From assembly GCA_937960645.1 (NCBI GenBank), contig CALGPJ010000065.1, forward strand, positions 1 through 38,743: 38,743 nt of DNA, written 5' to 3'. Source of the stretch: an uncultured Spirochaetia bacterium. Lineage in GTDB: Bacteria > Spirochaetota > Spirochaetia > JABEVK01. Positions 7,609-15,723 of this stretch are shown piece by piece. The notes beneath the pieces are model-generated. The model saw only the letters and a program-made list of their open reading frames with translations. It did no database searches and was not told the origin of the DNA. The first letter of the stretch is position 1, and each line of letters starts with the position of its first letter. The position numbers were made by a program, and so were the translations under genes.

Positions 7609-7979
7609 GGAAGCAAGGGACCGGTCCAGTTGCGTATTTTACCGAAGATGTAAACCCGACGATACCCCAAGGTTTCCAGAGCGTATTTGGCCCGGGTTGC
7701 CCGGTTACCGAAGCGGTCCACGAGCACGATGACGGCATTGAAATTTCGGGTGGGCAGTCGCTGCACGATGATCTCCACCGGAATGTTGATCGAACCGGGG
7801 ATACGTTTTTGACGGAATTCATCGGGGACACGCACATCCACCAGGAAAAAGTCCGGCTGCCTGTTTTGCAGAGCGTTCAGGATGGCCTCGGTGGTCTGGT
7901 AGGGATGCGTTTGGTCCGATCCCTGGGCCCAAATCGGGAACAGCACAAGAAACATCGCCGCTATCGCGCTCGATTTCAT
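7605..7979 (-). CDS. Exported rhodanese-like protein lacking the active-site cysteine
   Basis: A 124-residue protein with a likely signal peptide (about residues 1-19, ending in WAQG) and one rhodanese domain. DVRVPDEF at 48-55 and GSINIPVEI are the usual fold landmarks. The catalytic loop reads VDRFGNRATR instead of the usual YCRSGNRS form, so aspartate 88 replaces the sulfur-carrying cysteine and sulfurtransferase activity is not expected. The ATG at 7979 is chosen because a signal peptide follows and a promoter with perfect TTGACA places its -10 box 6 nt before it. The open frame extends to 8045, but without support. It is coupled (ATGA) to the PreP-like gene. Confidence 0.8.
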   Translation of the reverse strand: MKSSAIAAMFLVLFPIWAQGSDQTHPYQTTEAILNALQNRQPDFFLVDVRVPDEFRQKRIPGSINIPVEIIVQRLPTRNFNAVIVLVDRFGNRATRAKYALETLGYRRVYIFGKIRNWTGPLLP

Positions 7980-7985
7980 CGATTC

Positions 7986-8014
7986 AGTTTGAACCAGAGG
8001 ATGGAAGCTGTCAA
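7986..8014 (-). promoter_or_regulatory. Promoter of the rhodanese-PreP-fumC operon
   Basis: On the minus strand TTGACA (complement of 8009-8014), a 17-nt spacer and CAAACT (complement of 7986-7991). The ATG at 7979 follows 6 nt after the -10 box, with no Shine-Dalgarno, predicting a leaderless mRNA. Confidence 0.55.
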
Positions 8015-8038
8015 GGTAGGCCGGAGTATCGGTGCCGG

Positions 8039-8066
8039 TTGCCATTCCTGCAGGATCGGTTAGAAT
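8039..8066 (+). promoter_or_regulatory. pyk promoter
   Basis: TTGCCA (8039-8044) and TAGAAT (8061-8066), each matching consensus at 5 of 6 positions, are 16 nt apart. The predicted leader of about 22 nt carries a GAGGT ribosome site, unlike the leaderless promoters nearby. Confidence 0.55.
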
Positions 8067-8094
8067 GGTGTTAATTCAAACGAAGAGGTAAAAA

Positions 8095-9531
8095 ATGGAT
8101 AACCTTTTTCGGCGATCGGTCAAGATCGTCTGCACCCTGGGGCCCGCCACGGACACCTACGAAATGATCCTGGAGCTCGCCAGGGCTGGAATGAACGTGG
8201 CCCGGATGAACTTCTCCCACGGCGCCTACGAAGATCACCAGCGCCGATTCGAGTACGTCCGGCGTGCCGAGAAAGAATTGAACACCCACATCGCCATCCT
8301 TCAGGATCTTCAGGGCCCCAAGATCAGGGTCAAAAAGTTCAAAGAGGGGCAGATCAGGTTGGAAAGCGGCCAGCTTTTCGTGTTGACCGTGCGTGAAGTC
8401 GAGGGCGACGAGAAACAGGTTTCGGTGAGCTACCCGACCTTCAACAAAGATGTCAAATCCGGGGACACCGTCCTGCTCGACGACGGCAACCTGAGTCTGA
8501 CGGTAGAGCGGGTGGAAGGACCGGACGTGTATTGCCGCGTGGTTTACGGCGGAATCCTCAAGAACAACAAGGGTGTGAACCTCCCCGGCTGTGTGCTCTC
8601 CGTGGATTGTCTAACCTCCAAGGACAAGGATGATCTGGCCTTCGGCCTGAAACTCGGTGTCGATTATGTGGCCCTGAGCTTCGTTCAGAAACCCGAAGAC
8701 ATCCGAGAAATCAAGGAACTGATCGCGAGTCACGGAAAGGACACTCCCGTCATCGCCAAGATCGAAAAACCTCAGGCCGTGGATCGAATCAACGAAATCC
8801 TGGACCTCACCGACGGTGTGATGATCGCCCGAGGGGACATGGGTGTCGAGATGCAGGTTCACGAGGTGCCGCCCATCCAGAAAGAACTCATCGCCCTGTG
8901 CAACCGCAGGGGCCGGCCGGTGATCACCGCCACCCAGATGCTGGAGAGCATGATCGCCAACCCCCGACCCACCCGTGCCGAGGCCACCGACGTGGCCAAC
9001 GCCGTGCTGGACGGTACCGATGCGGTGATGCTCAGTGCCGAAACCGCCAGCGGCCAGTACCCCATCGAGGCGGTGCGCAACATGCACCAAATCATCGTGA
9101 GTATCGAGAAACGCCGAAACCAGCCCTGGAACAAGCGGGAAACCGATCGACTCCTCGATGAGAGCTACACCCACTCGGCTGCGATCGCTGAGGCCAGTGC
9201 CCGCGCGGCCCAGTCCCTCAGGGCGGAAAAGATCCTCTGCCTCACCGACAATGGCCGAACAGCCAAGCTGATCAGCCGCTTCCGGCCCCAGGCCACCATC
9301 ATCGCCGCCAGCCCCTCTGAAACCGGCCTGCGCCAGCTGGCCCTGTACTGGGGTGTTTGGGGTGTGCTCATCCCCCAGTTTCGGGACAACATCGACAAGG
9401 CGGTCGAGGAGCTTTTGAGCCGGTTCCGCAATGCGGACATCGTGAAGAGCGGTGAAAAAATCATCATCACTGCCGGACTGCCCTTCACAGCCAAACGCGA
9501 AACCAACATGATGCGCATCGAAACGGTCTGA
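8095..9531 (+). CDS. pyk: Pyruvate kinase
   Basis: A 478-residue glycolytic enzyme converting phosphoenolpyruvate and ADP to pyruvate and ATP in the cytoplasm; length is typical. It begins with KIVCTLGPATD and the substrate motif MNFSHG. The active-site signature TPVIAKIEKPQAV is near residue 220, and MIARGDMGVE and ATQMLESMI follow. The C-terminal allosteric domain is present and ends near GLPFTAKRETNMMRIE. A GAGGT ribosome site precedes the ATG. 4-alpha-glucanotransferase follows after 54 nt with its own promoter. Confidence 0.95.
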   Translation: MDNLFRRSVKIVCTLGPATDTYEMILELARAGMNVARMNFSHGAYEDHQRRFEYVRRAEKELNTHIAILQDLQGPKIRVKKFKEGQIRLESGQLFVLTVREVEGDEKQVSVSYPTFNKDVKSGDTVLLDDGNLSLTVERVEGPDVYCRVVYGGILKNNKGVNLPGCVLSVDCLTSKDKDDLAFGLKLGVDYVALSFVQKPEDIREIKELIASHGKDTPVIAKIEKPQAVDRINEILDLTDGVMIARGDMGVEMQVHEVPPIQKELIALCNRRGRPVITATQMLESMIANPRPTRAEATDVANAVLDGTDAVMLSAETASGQYPIEAVRNMHQIIVSIEKRRNQPWNKRETDRLLDESYTHSAAIAEASARAAQSLRAEKILCLTDNGRTAKLISRFRPQATIIAASPSETGLRQLALYWGVWGVLIPQFRDNIDKAVEELLSRFRNADIVKSGEKIIITAGLPFTAKRETNMMRIETV

Positions 9532-9550
9532 AGTACGCGGCTGGCGGCCC

Positions 9551-9578
9551 TTGCCAGATTCCATTTTTTTGATAGGAT
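9551..9578 (+). promoter_or_regulatory. malQ promoter
   Basis: TTGCCA (9551-9556) and TAGGAT (9573-9578) are 16 nt apart. The ATG at 9586 lies 7 nt after the -10 box, so the transcript may be leaderless. A weak AGAGG near the ATG means a short leader cannot be excluded. Confidence 0.5.
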
Positions 9579-9585
9579 AGAGGCC

Positions 9586-11175
9586 ATGCATAAATATAAA
9601 CGCTTGAGCGGCCTGCTCCTGCAGCCCACATCCCTACCCGGTCCCTACGGCGTCGGCGAACTTTCCCGAGAAGCCTACCGATGGGTGGATTTTCTGGCAC
9701 AATCGGGCCAGAGCCTTTGGCAGATACTGCCTCTTGGCCCCACCGGCTACGGGGACAGCCCCTACGCCAGTTTCAGCACCTTCGCGGGCAATCCGCTGTG
9801 GATCAGCCTGGACACCCTGGTCAAGGATGGATGGCTTACCGGGAAAGACCTGGCCGACAAGCCCGATTTTCCCGCCGAAAAGGTGGACTACGGTTGGGTG
9901 CAGCATTGGAAGTTTCCCAAACTCAACCTCGCTGCCGAGCGCTTCCTCGATAACTGGCAGGAATCGAACAAACCCGCCCACCGAAGTTTCCGCAAGTTCA
10001 TTCGGGAAGAAGGTTATTGGCTGAACGACTTCGCCCTCTGGATGGCGGTCAAGGACCACTTTCAGAAAAAGGCCGACCAGGAAGGCGTGATGGGCAAACG
10101 CTGGAACAACTACTGGGACCGGGACATCGCCCTCAAGGAACCCAGGGCCGTGGAAGCCTGGACCAAAAAGCTCGAAAAACAGATCCTCGTAAAAAAGGTC
10201 ATCCAGTTCTGGTTCTACCAGCAGTGGTTAAAACTCAAGCAATACGCCAACAAAAAAGGGATACGCATCATCGGGGACATCCCCATCTACGTGGCCGAGG
10301 ACAGCTCGGACGTCTGGGCCAACCGGCGCCTCTTCCACCTGGACGACAACGGCGTGCCCAGGGTGGTGGCCGGTGTTCCGCCGGATTATTTTTCCGCGAC
10401 AGGGCAGCTTTGGGGCAACCCTCTCTACGACTGGGCAGCCATGCAACAGGAAGGGTTCCATTGGTGGATTCAGCGAATCAAGGGAATGCTTCGGCTCACG
10501 GACATCCTGCGTATCGATCACTTCCGCGGTTTTGAAGCGTACTGGGAGGTGCCCTACGGCTCCCCCAACGCGATCAACGGACGCTGGGTGAAGGCCCCCG
10601 GTCAGGAACTTTTCACGGCCGTCAAAAAAGCCCTGGGCAACATTCCCATCATCGCCGAGGATTTGGGCGTCATCACCCCGGAGGTGGAGGCCCTGCGTGA
10701 CGGCTTCGAGCTGCCCGGCATGAAGATCCTGCAGTTTGCCTTCGATTCCAGCGAGGCCGGAGCCGCCGGGGAAAACCTCTTCCTCCCGCACAATTACACC
10801 CCCAACAGCATCGTGTATACCGGGACCCACGACAACGAAACGACCCGGGGCTGGTTCGACAACGCCAAGCCCGCGGACAAGGCCCTGGCCATGAAGTATT
10901 GTCAGGTCAAACGCGAAAAAGATGCGGTCTGGGGTATGATCCGAGCAGCCTGGGCCAGCGTCTCCCGTATGGCCGTGGTTCCCGTTCAAGACATCCTGGA
11001 TCTGGGCAACGAGGCGCGCATGAACACGCCCTCCCTGCTCAGCGACAAAAACTGGAGCTGGCGTCTCACCGCCATTCCTAAAAAGATGGCCAAAAAATTG
11101 CTTGAACTGAGCCGTCTTTTCGGCCGTTTGAACAAGGGTATTCCCCTGGATGTTTCCAAGGAGACCGCTTTTTGA
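9586..11175 (+). CDS. malQ: 4-alpha-glucanotransferase (amylomaltase, GH77)
   Basis: A 529-residue GH77 enzyme that transfers alpha-1,4-glucan segments between maltodextrins or glycogen chains in the cytoplasm. Family motifs are clear: LPGPYGVGEL at about 17-26, GDSPYASFS, the nucleophile D311 in RIDHFRGFEAYW, the acid/base E358 in AEDLGVITP, and the third carboxylate D416 in THDNETTRGW. Length matches bacterial amylomaltases. It follows pyruvate kinase and is coupled to the SixA-like gene by a TTGA overlap. The context suggests glycogen or maltodextrin feeding glycolysis. Confidence 0.95.
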   Translation: MHKYKRLSGLLLQPTSLPGPYGVGELSREAYRWVDFLAQSGQSLWQILPLGPTGYGDSPYASFSTFAGNPLWISLDTLVKDGWLTGKDLADKPDFPAEKVDYGWVQHWKFPKLNLAAERFLDNWQESNKPAHRSFRKFIREEGYWLNDFALWMAVKDHFQKKADQEGVMGKRWNNYWDRDIALKEPRAVEAWTKKLEKQILVKKVIQFWFYQQWLKLKQYANKKGIRIIGDIPIYVAEDSSDVWANRRLFHLDDNGVPRVVAGVPPDYFSATGQLWGNPLYDWAAMQQEGFHWWIQRIKGMLRLTDILRIDHFRGFEAYWEVPYGSPNAINGRWVKAPGQELFTAVKKALGNIPIIAEDLGVITPEVEALRDGFELPGMKILQFAFDSSEAGAAGENLFLPHNYTPNSIVYTGTHDNETTRGWFDNAKPADKALAMKYCQVKREKDAVWGMIRAAWASVSRMAVVPVQDILDLGNEARMNTPSLLSDKNWSWRLTAIPKKMAKKLLELSRLFGRLNKGIPLDVSKETAF

Positions 11176-11654
11176 TCGTTTACCTGGTTCGTCACGCCAA
11201 GGCGGAAGCATCGCACCCCGAAGGTGACCATGCCCGCCGTCTCTCCGAGAAAGGGATAGGGCGGCTCAACACCCTCGTTCAACCGCTCAGGGAAAAGGGC
11301 GTCCGCCCTCAACGCCACTTTACCAGCCCCCTGGTGCGTGCCCGCCAGACCGCCCGGATCCTCGCGGAGGGTCTGGGCTGGCGGGGGGAGCCGGAGAGCC
11401 TCGACCTCATCCTACCTTCCTCACAGGCTTCGGATTTTCCGCCCTTTCTTCGGGAGCTCGGTGATGTGTCCAGTGCCGCCTTTTACACCCACAACCCCTT
11501 CGTTCAGGAATTGGCCGACTACCTCCTGGATCCCGCAACCGTCACCGAGGACATCGTGTTCCACACCCCGAGCGTGCTCGCCCTCGAGATAAGTCCCCCC
11601 TATCGGCCGGGTAGCGGGAAGTTCTTGTGGATCCTTCACCACCGTGGTGACTGA
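11172..11654 (+). CDS. SixA-like histidine phosphatase
   Basis: A 160-residue member of the histidine phosphatase superfamily. It begins YLVRHAKAE, the RHG motif with the nucleophilic histidine, then has SPLVRARQTARIL and a second catalytic histidine in YTHNPF. The small size and absence of a signal peptide match SixA, which removes phosphate from phosphohistidine in signalling proteins; the actual substrate is not visible. The start is a TTG overlapping the malQ stop (TTGA). It overlaps mutY by 11 nt, so malQ, this gene and mutY are probably co-transcribed. Confidence 0.8.
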   Translation: MIVYLVRHAKAEASHPEGDHARRLSEKGIGRLNTLVQPLREKGVRPQRHFTSPLVRARQTARILAEGLGWRGEPESLDLILPSSQASDFPPFLRELGDVSSAAFYTHNPFVQELADYLLDPATVTEDIVFHTPSVLALEISPPYRPGSGKFLWILHHRGD

Positions 11655-12666
11655 GCCCAACGAAAACTTTCCCTGGCAGAAACTGCTGGATTGGCACCGA
11701 CAACGAAGCCCCTACCCCTGGTCAAACCTGTCGGATCCCTATCCCGTTTGGGTCAGCGAGGCCATGCTGCAGCAGACCACAGCAGCAACCGTGAAAAACC
11801 GATTCACCGCCTGGTTTGAGGTTTTTCCCACGGTGGAAGATCTGGCCAGGGCGGAAGAAGGCCAGGTCCTCAAGGCCTGGGAAGGTTTAGGTTACTATGG
11901 AAGGGCCCGACACCTTTATCGTGCCGCCCAGGCCATTGTCCGGGACGGCTGGCCGGATAGCCCACAGGCTTGGCAGACTTTGCCCGGGGTAGGACCCTAC
12001 GCGGCGCGGGCGATCAGCAGTTTTACCACCGACTATCCCACCATCGCCTTCGACACGAACATCAGGCGCATCCTCTGCCGGCTGGAGGGTCAGGCCGACT
12101 GGGACAAAAAGGTCGAGGAGCTCTGGGAGGATCGGTTTCAGCATCTTTTTGAACGCGGTGTTTCCAGCAAACAGATCAATGCTGCCCTGATGCGCCTTGG
12201 CCAGGAAGTGTGCCGCCGGCGCTCGCCCGATTGTCCGTCCTGCCCGCTGGCGGAAGCCTGCCAGGCCAGGCAGCAAAACACCCAGTCCCTCATACCTCAC
12301 GCCCCTCCCAAACCCACGCCGGTTCACGAGGAGCTTTATCCCATGTTCCTCATCCGGCGATCGACCCAGGCCCTGCTTTTGGAAAAATCAGCGACTTCCC
12401 GCTTCCAGGGCCAGTATCTTCCCAGGTTTGGATCCAGGGAATGGTGGCGTGATTACGAGGCTCACTACTACCTGGGAAGTTTTCGGCACACGGTGACTCA
12501 TCACCGGTATCGGCTGGAATGCTGGGCGGCATTTACCGATTCAGATTTGAATGGAAACTGGGTTCCGGTGAGGGACCTCGAACACTACCCCATGCCCTCG
12601 ATTTACCGCAAAATCGTGGTGGGGCCCCTGCTCACTTTTTGTCGACAGGTAGGTTTTCCAGCTTGA
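11644..12666 (+). CDS. mutY: A/G-specific adenine DNA glycosylase
   Basis: A 340-residue MutY, which removes adenine mispaired with 8-oxoguanine. The catalytic glutamate is E39 in SEAMLQQTT, the helix-hairpin-helix LPGVGPYAARAI is at 113-124 and the catalytic aspartate is D137 in FDTNIRRIL. The 4Fe-4S ligands C190, C197, C200 and C206 follow the usual C-X6-C-X2-C-X5-C spacing. The shortened C-terminal domain with HTVTHHRYRLE resembles the 8-oxoguanine-recognition domain. The common VDGN reads FDTN here, a mild departure. The start is a GTG inside the previous gene; its 3' end overlaps fapA by 35 nt. Confidence 0.92.
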   Translation: MVTEPNENFPWQKLLDWHRQRSPYPWSNLSDPYPVWVSEAMLQQTTAATVKNRFTAWFEVFPTVEDLARAEEGQVLKAWEGLGYYGRARHLYRAAQAIVRDGWPDSPQAWQTLPGVGPYAARAISSFTTDYPTIAFDTNIRRILCRLEGQADWDKKVEELWEDRFQHLFERGVSSKQINAALMRLGQEVCRRRSPDCPSCPLAEACQARQQNTQSLIPHAPPKPTPVHEELYPMFLIRRSTQALLLEKSATSRFQGQYLPRFGSREWWRDYEAHYYLGSFRHTVTHHRYRLECWAAFTDSDLNGNWVPVRDLEHYPMPSIYRKIVVGPLLTFCRQVGFPA

Positions 12667-13999
12667 TGCTGTGGCCATCCGGGCTCAGCCGAAACACCTT
12701 GCGGTGAAGGGGCTCGCGAACCTCGTAGACCACGTGGCCCAGCTCGATGATGGAGGAGGGATGGACGTGCCCCGTGACTTTCAGGGCGGCCTCGTTGTTG
12801 ACCATCTTGACGTTGAGGTCATTGTACTGCTGCACAAGGGCGGCAAGTTCCTTTTCAAGGAGCTCCAGCCGAGCCAGGGCAGTCTGGTCGGGGTTGGGCA
12901 AGGATTTTAAGGCGATTTTCTGGTTTTCCAAATCGATCATGACGAGCTGTAGCGCGTCCGCCTTTCTCTTGAGCACAAAATCGATCCCCACCACGATTCG
13001 GGCCCCGCGGGTGGGGTTACCCACCTCGGCCAGCTCGCAGTTTCCGCGCACCATGAGGAGGCTAGCCAACACCTTGCCGCTTTCTCCCATCGAAAAATCG
13101 CCGTTGACCATGACCTCGGAGTGAAGGATGGTTTTACGGATAAAGGCGTTTCCCAGCACATCGATCTTGGCGTTTTCGGCGAAATCCGCATTGAAATCAC
13201 CCCCTACCCGCACCAGGCCCCGCATCTTCCCCAGAACCCCGCCCTTGACCTCGAGGTTGCCGTGTACGTAAACATCGGTGGCATCCAGGGTGGCATTTAC
13301 CTTGAGATCCTGACCCACCCAAACCTTGAATCCCTCCAGGACCCCATTCTTGACGAGCACATGGCCGGGAAACTTGATGTGACCGGTGGCATAACCGACT
13401 TCTTCCACCTCGAGGGCATCATCGACGTGGAAGTAGGTTCGATCCTGGATCAGGCGGCCGGAGATTTTGGCGTAAGCCTCCCCGCCATGGATGTAAGTGT
13501 TCCTGCCCGGCAGGATTTTCACCACGTCTTTCTTACCGTATGGGATGGCCTCCCCGCGCACGTTGTAGCCGAGTTCTCCAGGTTTGGGTGCAACCGCGCG
13601 TGCCAGGAGCTGGTTGGCATGGACCACGATGTAGGGCGACCACTCTTTATAATCGATTTTGCCCTCGGGCGTCTGAGACCTTTCCTGGAAGAGTCCGGGT
13701 TCCAGGCGCCAGTAGGCGGGAACCTCCTTTTTCGGTGGAGTCCCGACCGCCACGACCACGTTTTCGAGGTGCTTTTTCTCGGTATTGCACTCGTAGATGG
13801 CGCGCTGTAATTCCCTGGACTGAATTCCGTGGACGATGCCCTTATCTGCCAGGAAGGCTTCGACCTGTGACTGAACCAGAAAAAGCCGGCCGGCCTCGGG
13901 AGGGTAGAAATCTGCTGTGAGGTTCATGGCATCATCGGAGAGATGAAAGTCGATTCGAGCATCACCTTTTGAACCCAGGAAGGAGAACTCCGTCACCAT
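12632..13999 (-). CDS. FapA/DUF342-family protein
   Basis: A 455-residue DUF342 (FapA, flagellar-assembly-protein-A-type) protein. The central part, from about 180 to 320, is a run of short beta-turns rich in Gly and Val, such as HGNLEVKGGVLGKM and VGGDFNADFAENAKI, typical of the right-handed beta-helix of this family. A coiled-coil segment follows (LARLELLEKELAALVQQYNDL). Spirochaetes often have several copies; proposed roles involve polar localisation and flagella, but the activity is not established. The ATG at 13999 has no Shine-Dalgarno. It is preceded by CCGATAATGAAAT, the same 13-mer found before the gene at 15072. Confidence 0.85.
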   Translation of the reverse strand: MVTEFSFLGSKGDARIDFHLSDDAMNLTADFYPPEAGRLFLVQSQVEAFLADKGIVHGIQSRELQRAIYECNTEKKHLENVVVAVGTPPKKEVPAYWRLEPGLFQERSQTPEGKIDYKEWSPYIVVHANQLLARAVAPKPGELGYNVRGEAIPYGKKDVVKILPGRNTYIHGGEAYAKISGRLIQDRTYFHVDDALEVEEVGYATGHIKFPGHVLVKNGVLEGFKVWVGQDLKVNATLDATDVYVHGNLEVKGGVLGKMRGLVRVGGDFNADFAENAKIDVLGNAFIRKTILHSEVMVNGDFSMGESGKVLASLLMVRGNCELAEVGNPTRGARIVVGIDFVLKRKADALQLVMIDLENQKIALKSLPNPDQTALARLELLEKELAALVQQYNDLNVKMVNNEAALKVTGHVHPSSIIELGHVVYEVREPLHRKVFRLSPDGHSIKLENLPVDKK

Positions 14000-14046
14000 A
14001 TTTCATTATCGGTCGATTTATCCGCCGTGAAGGAGCCTCTGCGACC

Positions 14047-14075
14047 TTTACCAGGAAAGGAAATTTTCTTATATT
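14047..14075 (+). promoter_or_regulatory. trxB promoter
   Basis: TTTACC (14047-14052), a 17-nt spacer and TATATT (14070-14075) in an unusually AT-rich stretch (14061-14093). The expected leader of about 22 nt includes the GAGGAG ribosome site used by trxB. Confidence 0.5.
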
Positions 14076-14104
14076 TATAAAATCATATATATTGAGGAGC
14101 TACC

Positions 14105-15058
14105 ATGGGATCGCATGAGAAAATTATCATCATTGGCTCGGGGCCTGCGGGACATACGGCCGCCATCTACTCGGCCCGGGCCATGCTCAGTCCCCTCATG
14201 TTCGAGGGGTTCATGGCCGGGGGAGTGGCGGCCGGCGGACAGCTCACGACCACCACCGAAATCGAAAACTTTCCGGGCTTTCCCGAACCCATCACCGGGC
14301 CCGAGCTCATGGAGAAAATGCGGGAGCAAAGTCTCAAAACGGGTACACGCATCCTCACCGAAACCGTGCATCGGATCGATCTCAAACAACGCCCCTTCGT
14401 TATCGAAGCCGACTCGGGAACCTACACCGCGGATGCCCTCATCATCGCTACCGGTGCCACGGCCAAGAAAATGGAATTACCGGGGGTGGATCAATACTGG
14501 CAGCGGGGCATCAGCGCTTGCGCTGTCTGCGACGGGGCCCTGCCCGTATTCCGCAACAAACCCCTCGTGGTCATCGGCGGGGGCGACAGCGCCGCTGAGG
14601 AAGCCACCTACCTCACCAAATATGGATCCACGGTGCATCTCCTGGTTCGGCGGGGCGAGATGCGGGCCTCCAAGGCCATGCAAAAGCGGGTGATGGAAAA
14701 CCCCAAAATCACGATTCACTGGCACACCGAGGCAAAGGAGGTTTTGGGCGACGGCAGGCTGCTGACGGCAGTAAAAGTGTTCAACAACCAGACCCAGGCC
14801 GAGGCGACGATCGAAGCCAGCGGCCTCTTTTTTGCCATCGGGCACAAGCCCAACACCGACTTTCTCGTCGGCCAGATCGATCTCGACGATTCGGGCTACA
14901 TCCTCACCCAGCCCGGAACGCCCATCACCAGTGTCGAGGGCGTCTTCGCTGCCGGAGACGTCCAGGACAAGGTATGGCGCCAGGCAGTGACGGCGGCCGG
15001 AAGCGGTTGTATGGCCGCCCTGGCCGCGGAGCGTTGGCTGGAGGCACAACACAGCTAA
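14105..15058 (+). CDS. trxB: Thioredoxin reductase
   Basis: A 317-residue flavoprotein that passes electrons from NADPH via FAD to thioredoxin in the cytoplasm. The FAD-binding GSGPAG is at 11-16 and GGQLTTTTEIENFPG at about 44-58. The redox-active CAVC motif is at 139-142, the NADPH-binding GGGDSAAEEA near 157-166 and the second FAD motif GVFAAGDV near the C terminus. Length is standard. A GAGGAG ribosome site lies upstream of the ATG. It probably supports thiol homeostasis alongside the rubredoxin encoded nearby. Confidence 0.94.
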   Translation: MGSHEKIIIIGSGPAGHTAAIYSARAMLSPLMFEGFMAGGVAAGGQLTTTTEIENFPGFPEPITGPELMEKMREQSLKTGTRILTETVHRIDLKQRPFVIEADSGTYTADALIIATGATAKKMELPGVDQYWQRGISACAVCDGALPVFRNKPLVVIGGGDSAAEEATYLTKYGSTVHLLVRRGEMRASKAMQKRVMENPKITIHWHTEAKEVLGDGRLLTAVKVFNNQTQAEATIEASGLFFAIGHKPNTDFLVGQIDLDDSGYILTQPGTPITSVEGVFAAGDVQDKVWRQAVTAAGSGCMAALAAERWLEAQHS

Positions 15059-15071
15059 CCGATAATGAAAT

Positions 15072-15467
15072 GTGCTTGGTTACTTGCAGCAGTTGTTCAA
15101 GATGTTTGTCCTGTTGGGGCTCATCCCTCAGGCTCCAGCGCCCCTCGATAATGGCCTGACCTGGCTGGAAGCACGCACCGCACGTCGGATTTTGGCCCCC
15201 TGCCGTTACGTCGTGGTGGTGCCGGATCCAGATAAAGCTTACCTGCGCGGGGGGCGCGAGGTTCTCTGGTTTCCTCGCTTCGACATCTACCCTCGCGGTC
15301 AGGGATGGTGGGGGATTCGGATGAACGAGGCACCCCTCGTTTTCGAAGGACTCTACATTCCTTATCGGGGACGCTTGGTCCACTTTCCCACCCTCTTCAC
15401 GTATGGATCGCGGCCCTTGCCCCCCAGTGAATATCCCTATGCACTCGAAGAGTACCTCAGGGAATAA
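15072..15467 (+). CDS. Unrecognised 131-residue protein
   Basis: I do not recognise this family. The protein starts with a short hydrophobic segment (FKMFVLLGLIP) that could be a weak anchor, then is rich in Pro, Tyr, Trp and Arg, with a beta-like core around RYVVVVPDPDKAYL and GWWGIRMNEAPLVFEGLYIPYRG. The GTG at 15072 is chosen because CCGATAATGAAAT, seen in the same position before fapA, directly precedes it. An ATG at 15102 is the alternative. It follows trxB by 13 nt and is ended by the terminator at 15471-15492. Confidence 0.65.
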   Translation: MLGYLQQLFKMFVLLGLIPQAPAPLDNGLTWLEARTARRILAPCRYVVVVPDPDKAYLRGGREVLWFPRFDIYPRGQGWWGIRMNEAPLVFEGLYIPYRGRLVHFPTLFTYGSRPLPPSEYPYALEEYLRE

Positions 15468-15470
15468 AAA

Positions 15471-15492
15471 AAACCGCCAGGGCCGGCGGTTT
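15471..15492. terminator. Bidirectional rho-independent terminator
   Basis: A perfect 8-bp stem, AAACCGCC and GGCGGTTT, around the loop AGGGCC. On the minus strand it runs into eight or more U residues (complement of 15466-15473), a strong end for rubredoxin. On the plus strand only TTTGATTT follows, a weaker end for the gene at 15072. Confidence 0.8.
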
Positions 15493-15513
15493 GATTTGGA
15501 ACAAGGGTCTTGA

Positions 15514-15675
15514 TCAGTCGGCGATGGAAAAATCTTCTTTCGATGCTCCGCACATCGGGCACACCCAGCCATCGGGGAGGGCTTCGAACGAAGTCCCCGG
15601 TTCCACGCCGTTATCGGGATCTCCAAGCTCCGGATCGTAGATGTAGCCGCAGATATCGCAAACGTATTTCTTCAT
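15514..15675 (-). CDS. Rubredoxin
   Basis: A complete 53-residue rubredoxin, a small cytoplasmic electron carrier with one iron held by four cysteines. Ligands are C6 and C9 in [11 protein letters not shown] and C39 and C42 in [10 protein letters not shown]. The spacing, the aromatic core residues and DGWVCPMCG are standard. A GGAGG ribosome site lies 4 nt before the ATG, and promoter and terminator both flank it, so it can be expressed alone. Rubredoxins in anaerobes donate electrons to superoxide reductase, rubrerythrin or flavodiiron proteins; no partner is encoded in this window. Confidence 0.95.
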   Translation of the reverse strand: MKKYVCDICGYIYDPELGDPDNGVEPGTSFEALPDGWVCPMCGASKEDFSIAD

Positions 15676-15694
15676 GGTTCCTCCAATACCTTTA

Positions 15695-15723
15695 ACTATA
15701 ATATGGCCGGGGTTTTTTGTCCA
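15695..15723 (-). promoter_or_regulatory. Rubredoxin promoter
   Basis: On the minus strand TGGACA (complement of 15718-15723), a 17-nt spacer and TATAGT (complement of 15695-15700), each 5 of 6 to consensus. The -10 box overlaps the stop codon of the upstream TIGR02757 gene. Confidence 0.6.
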
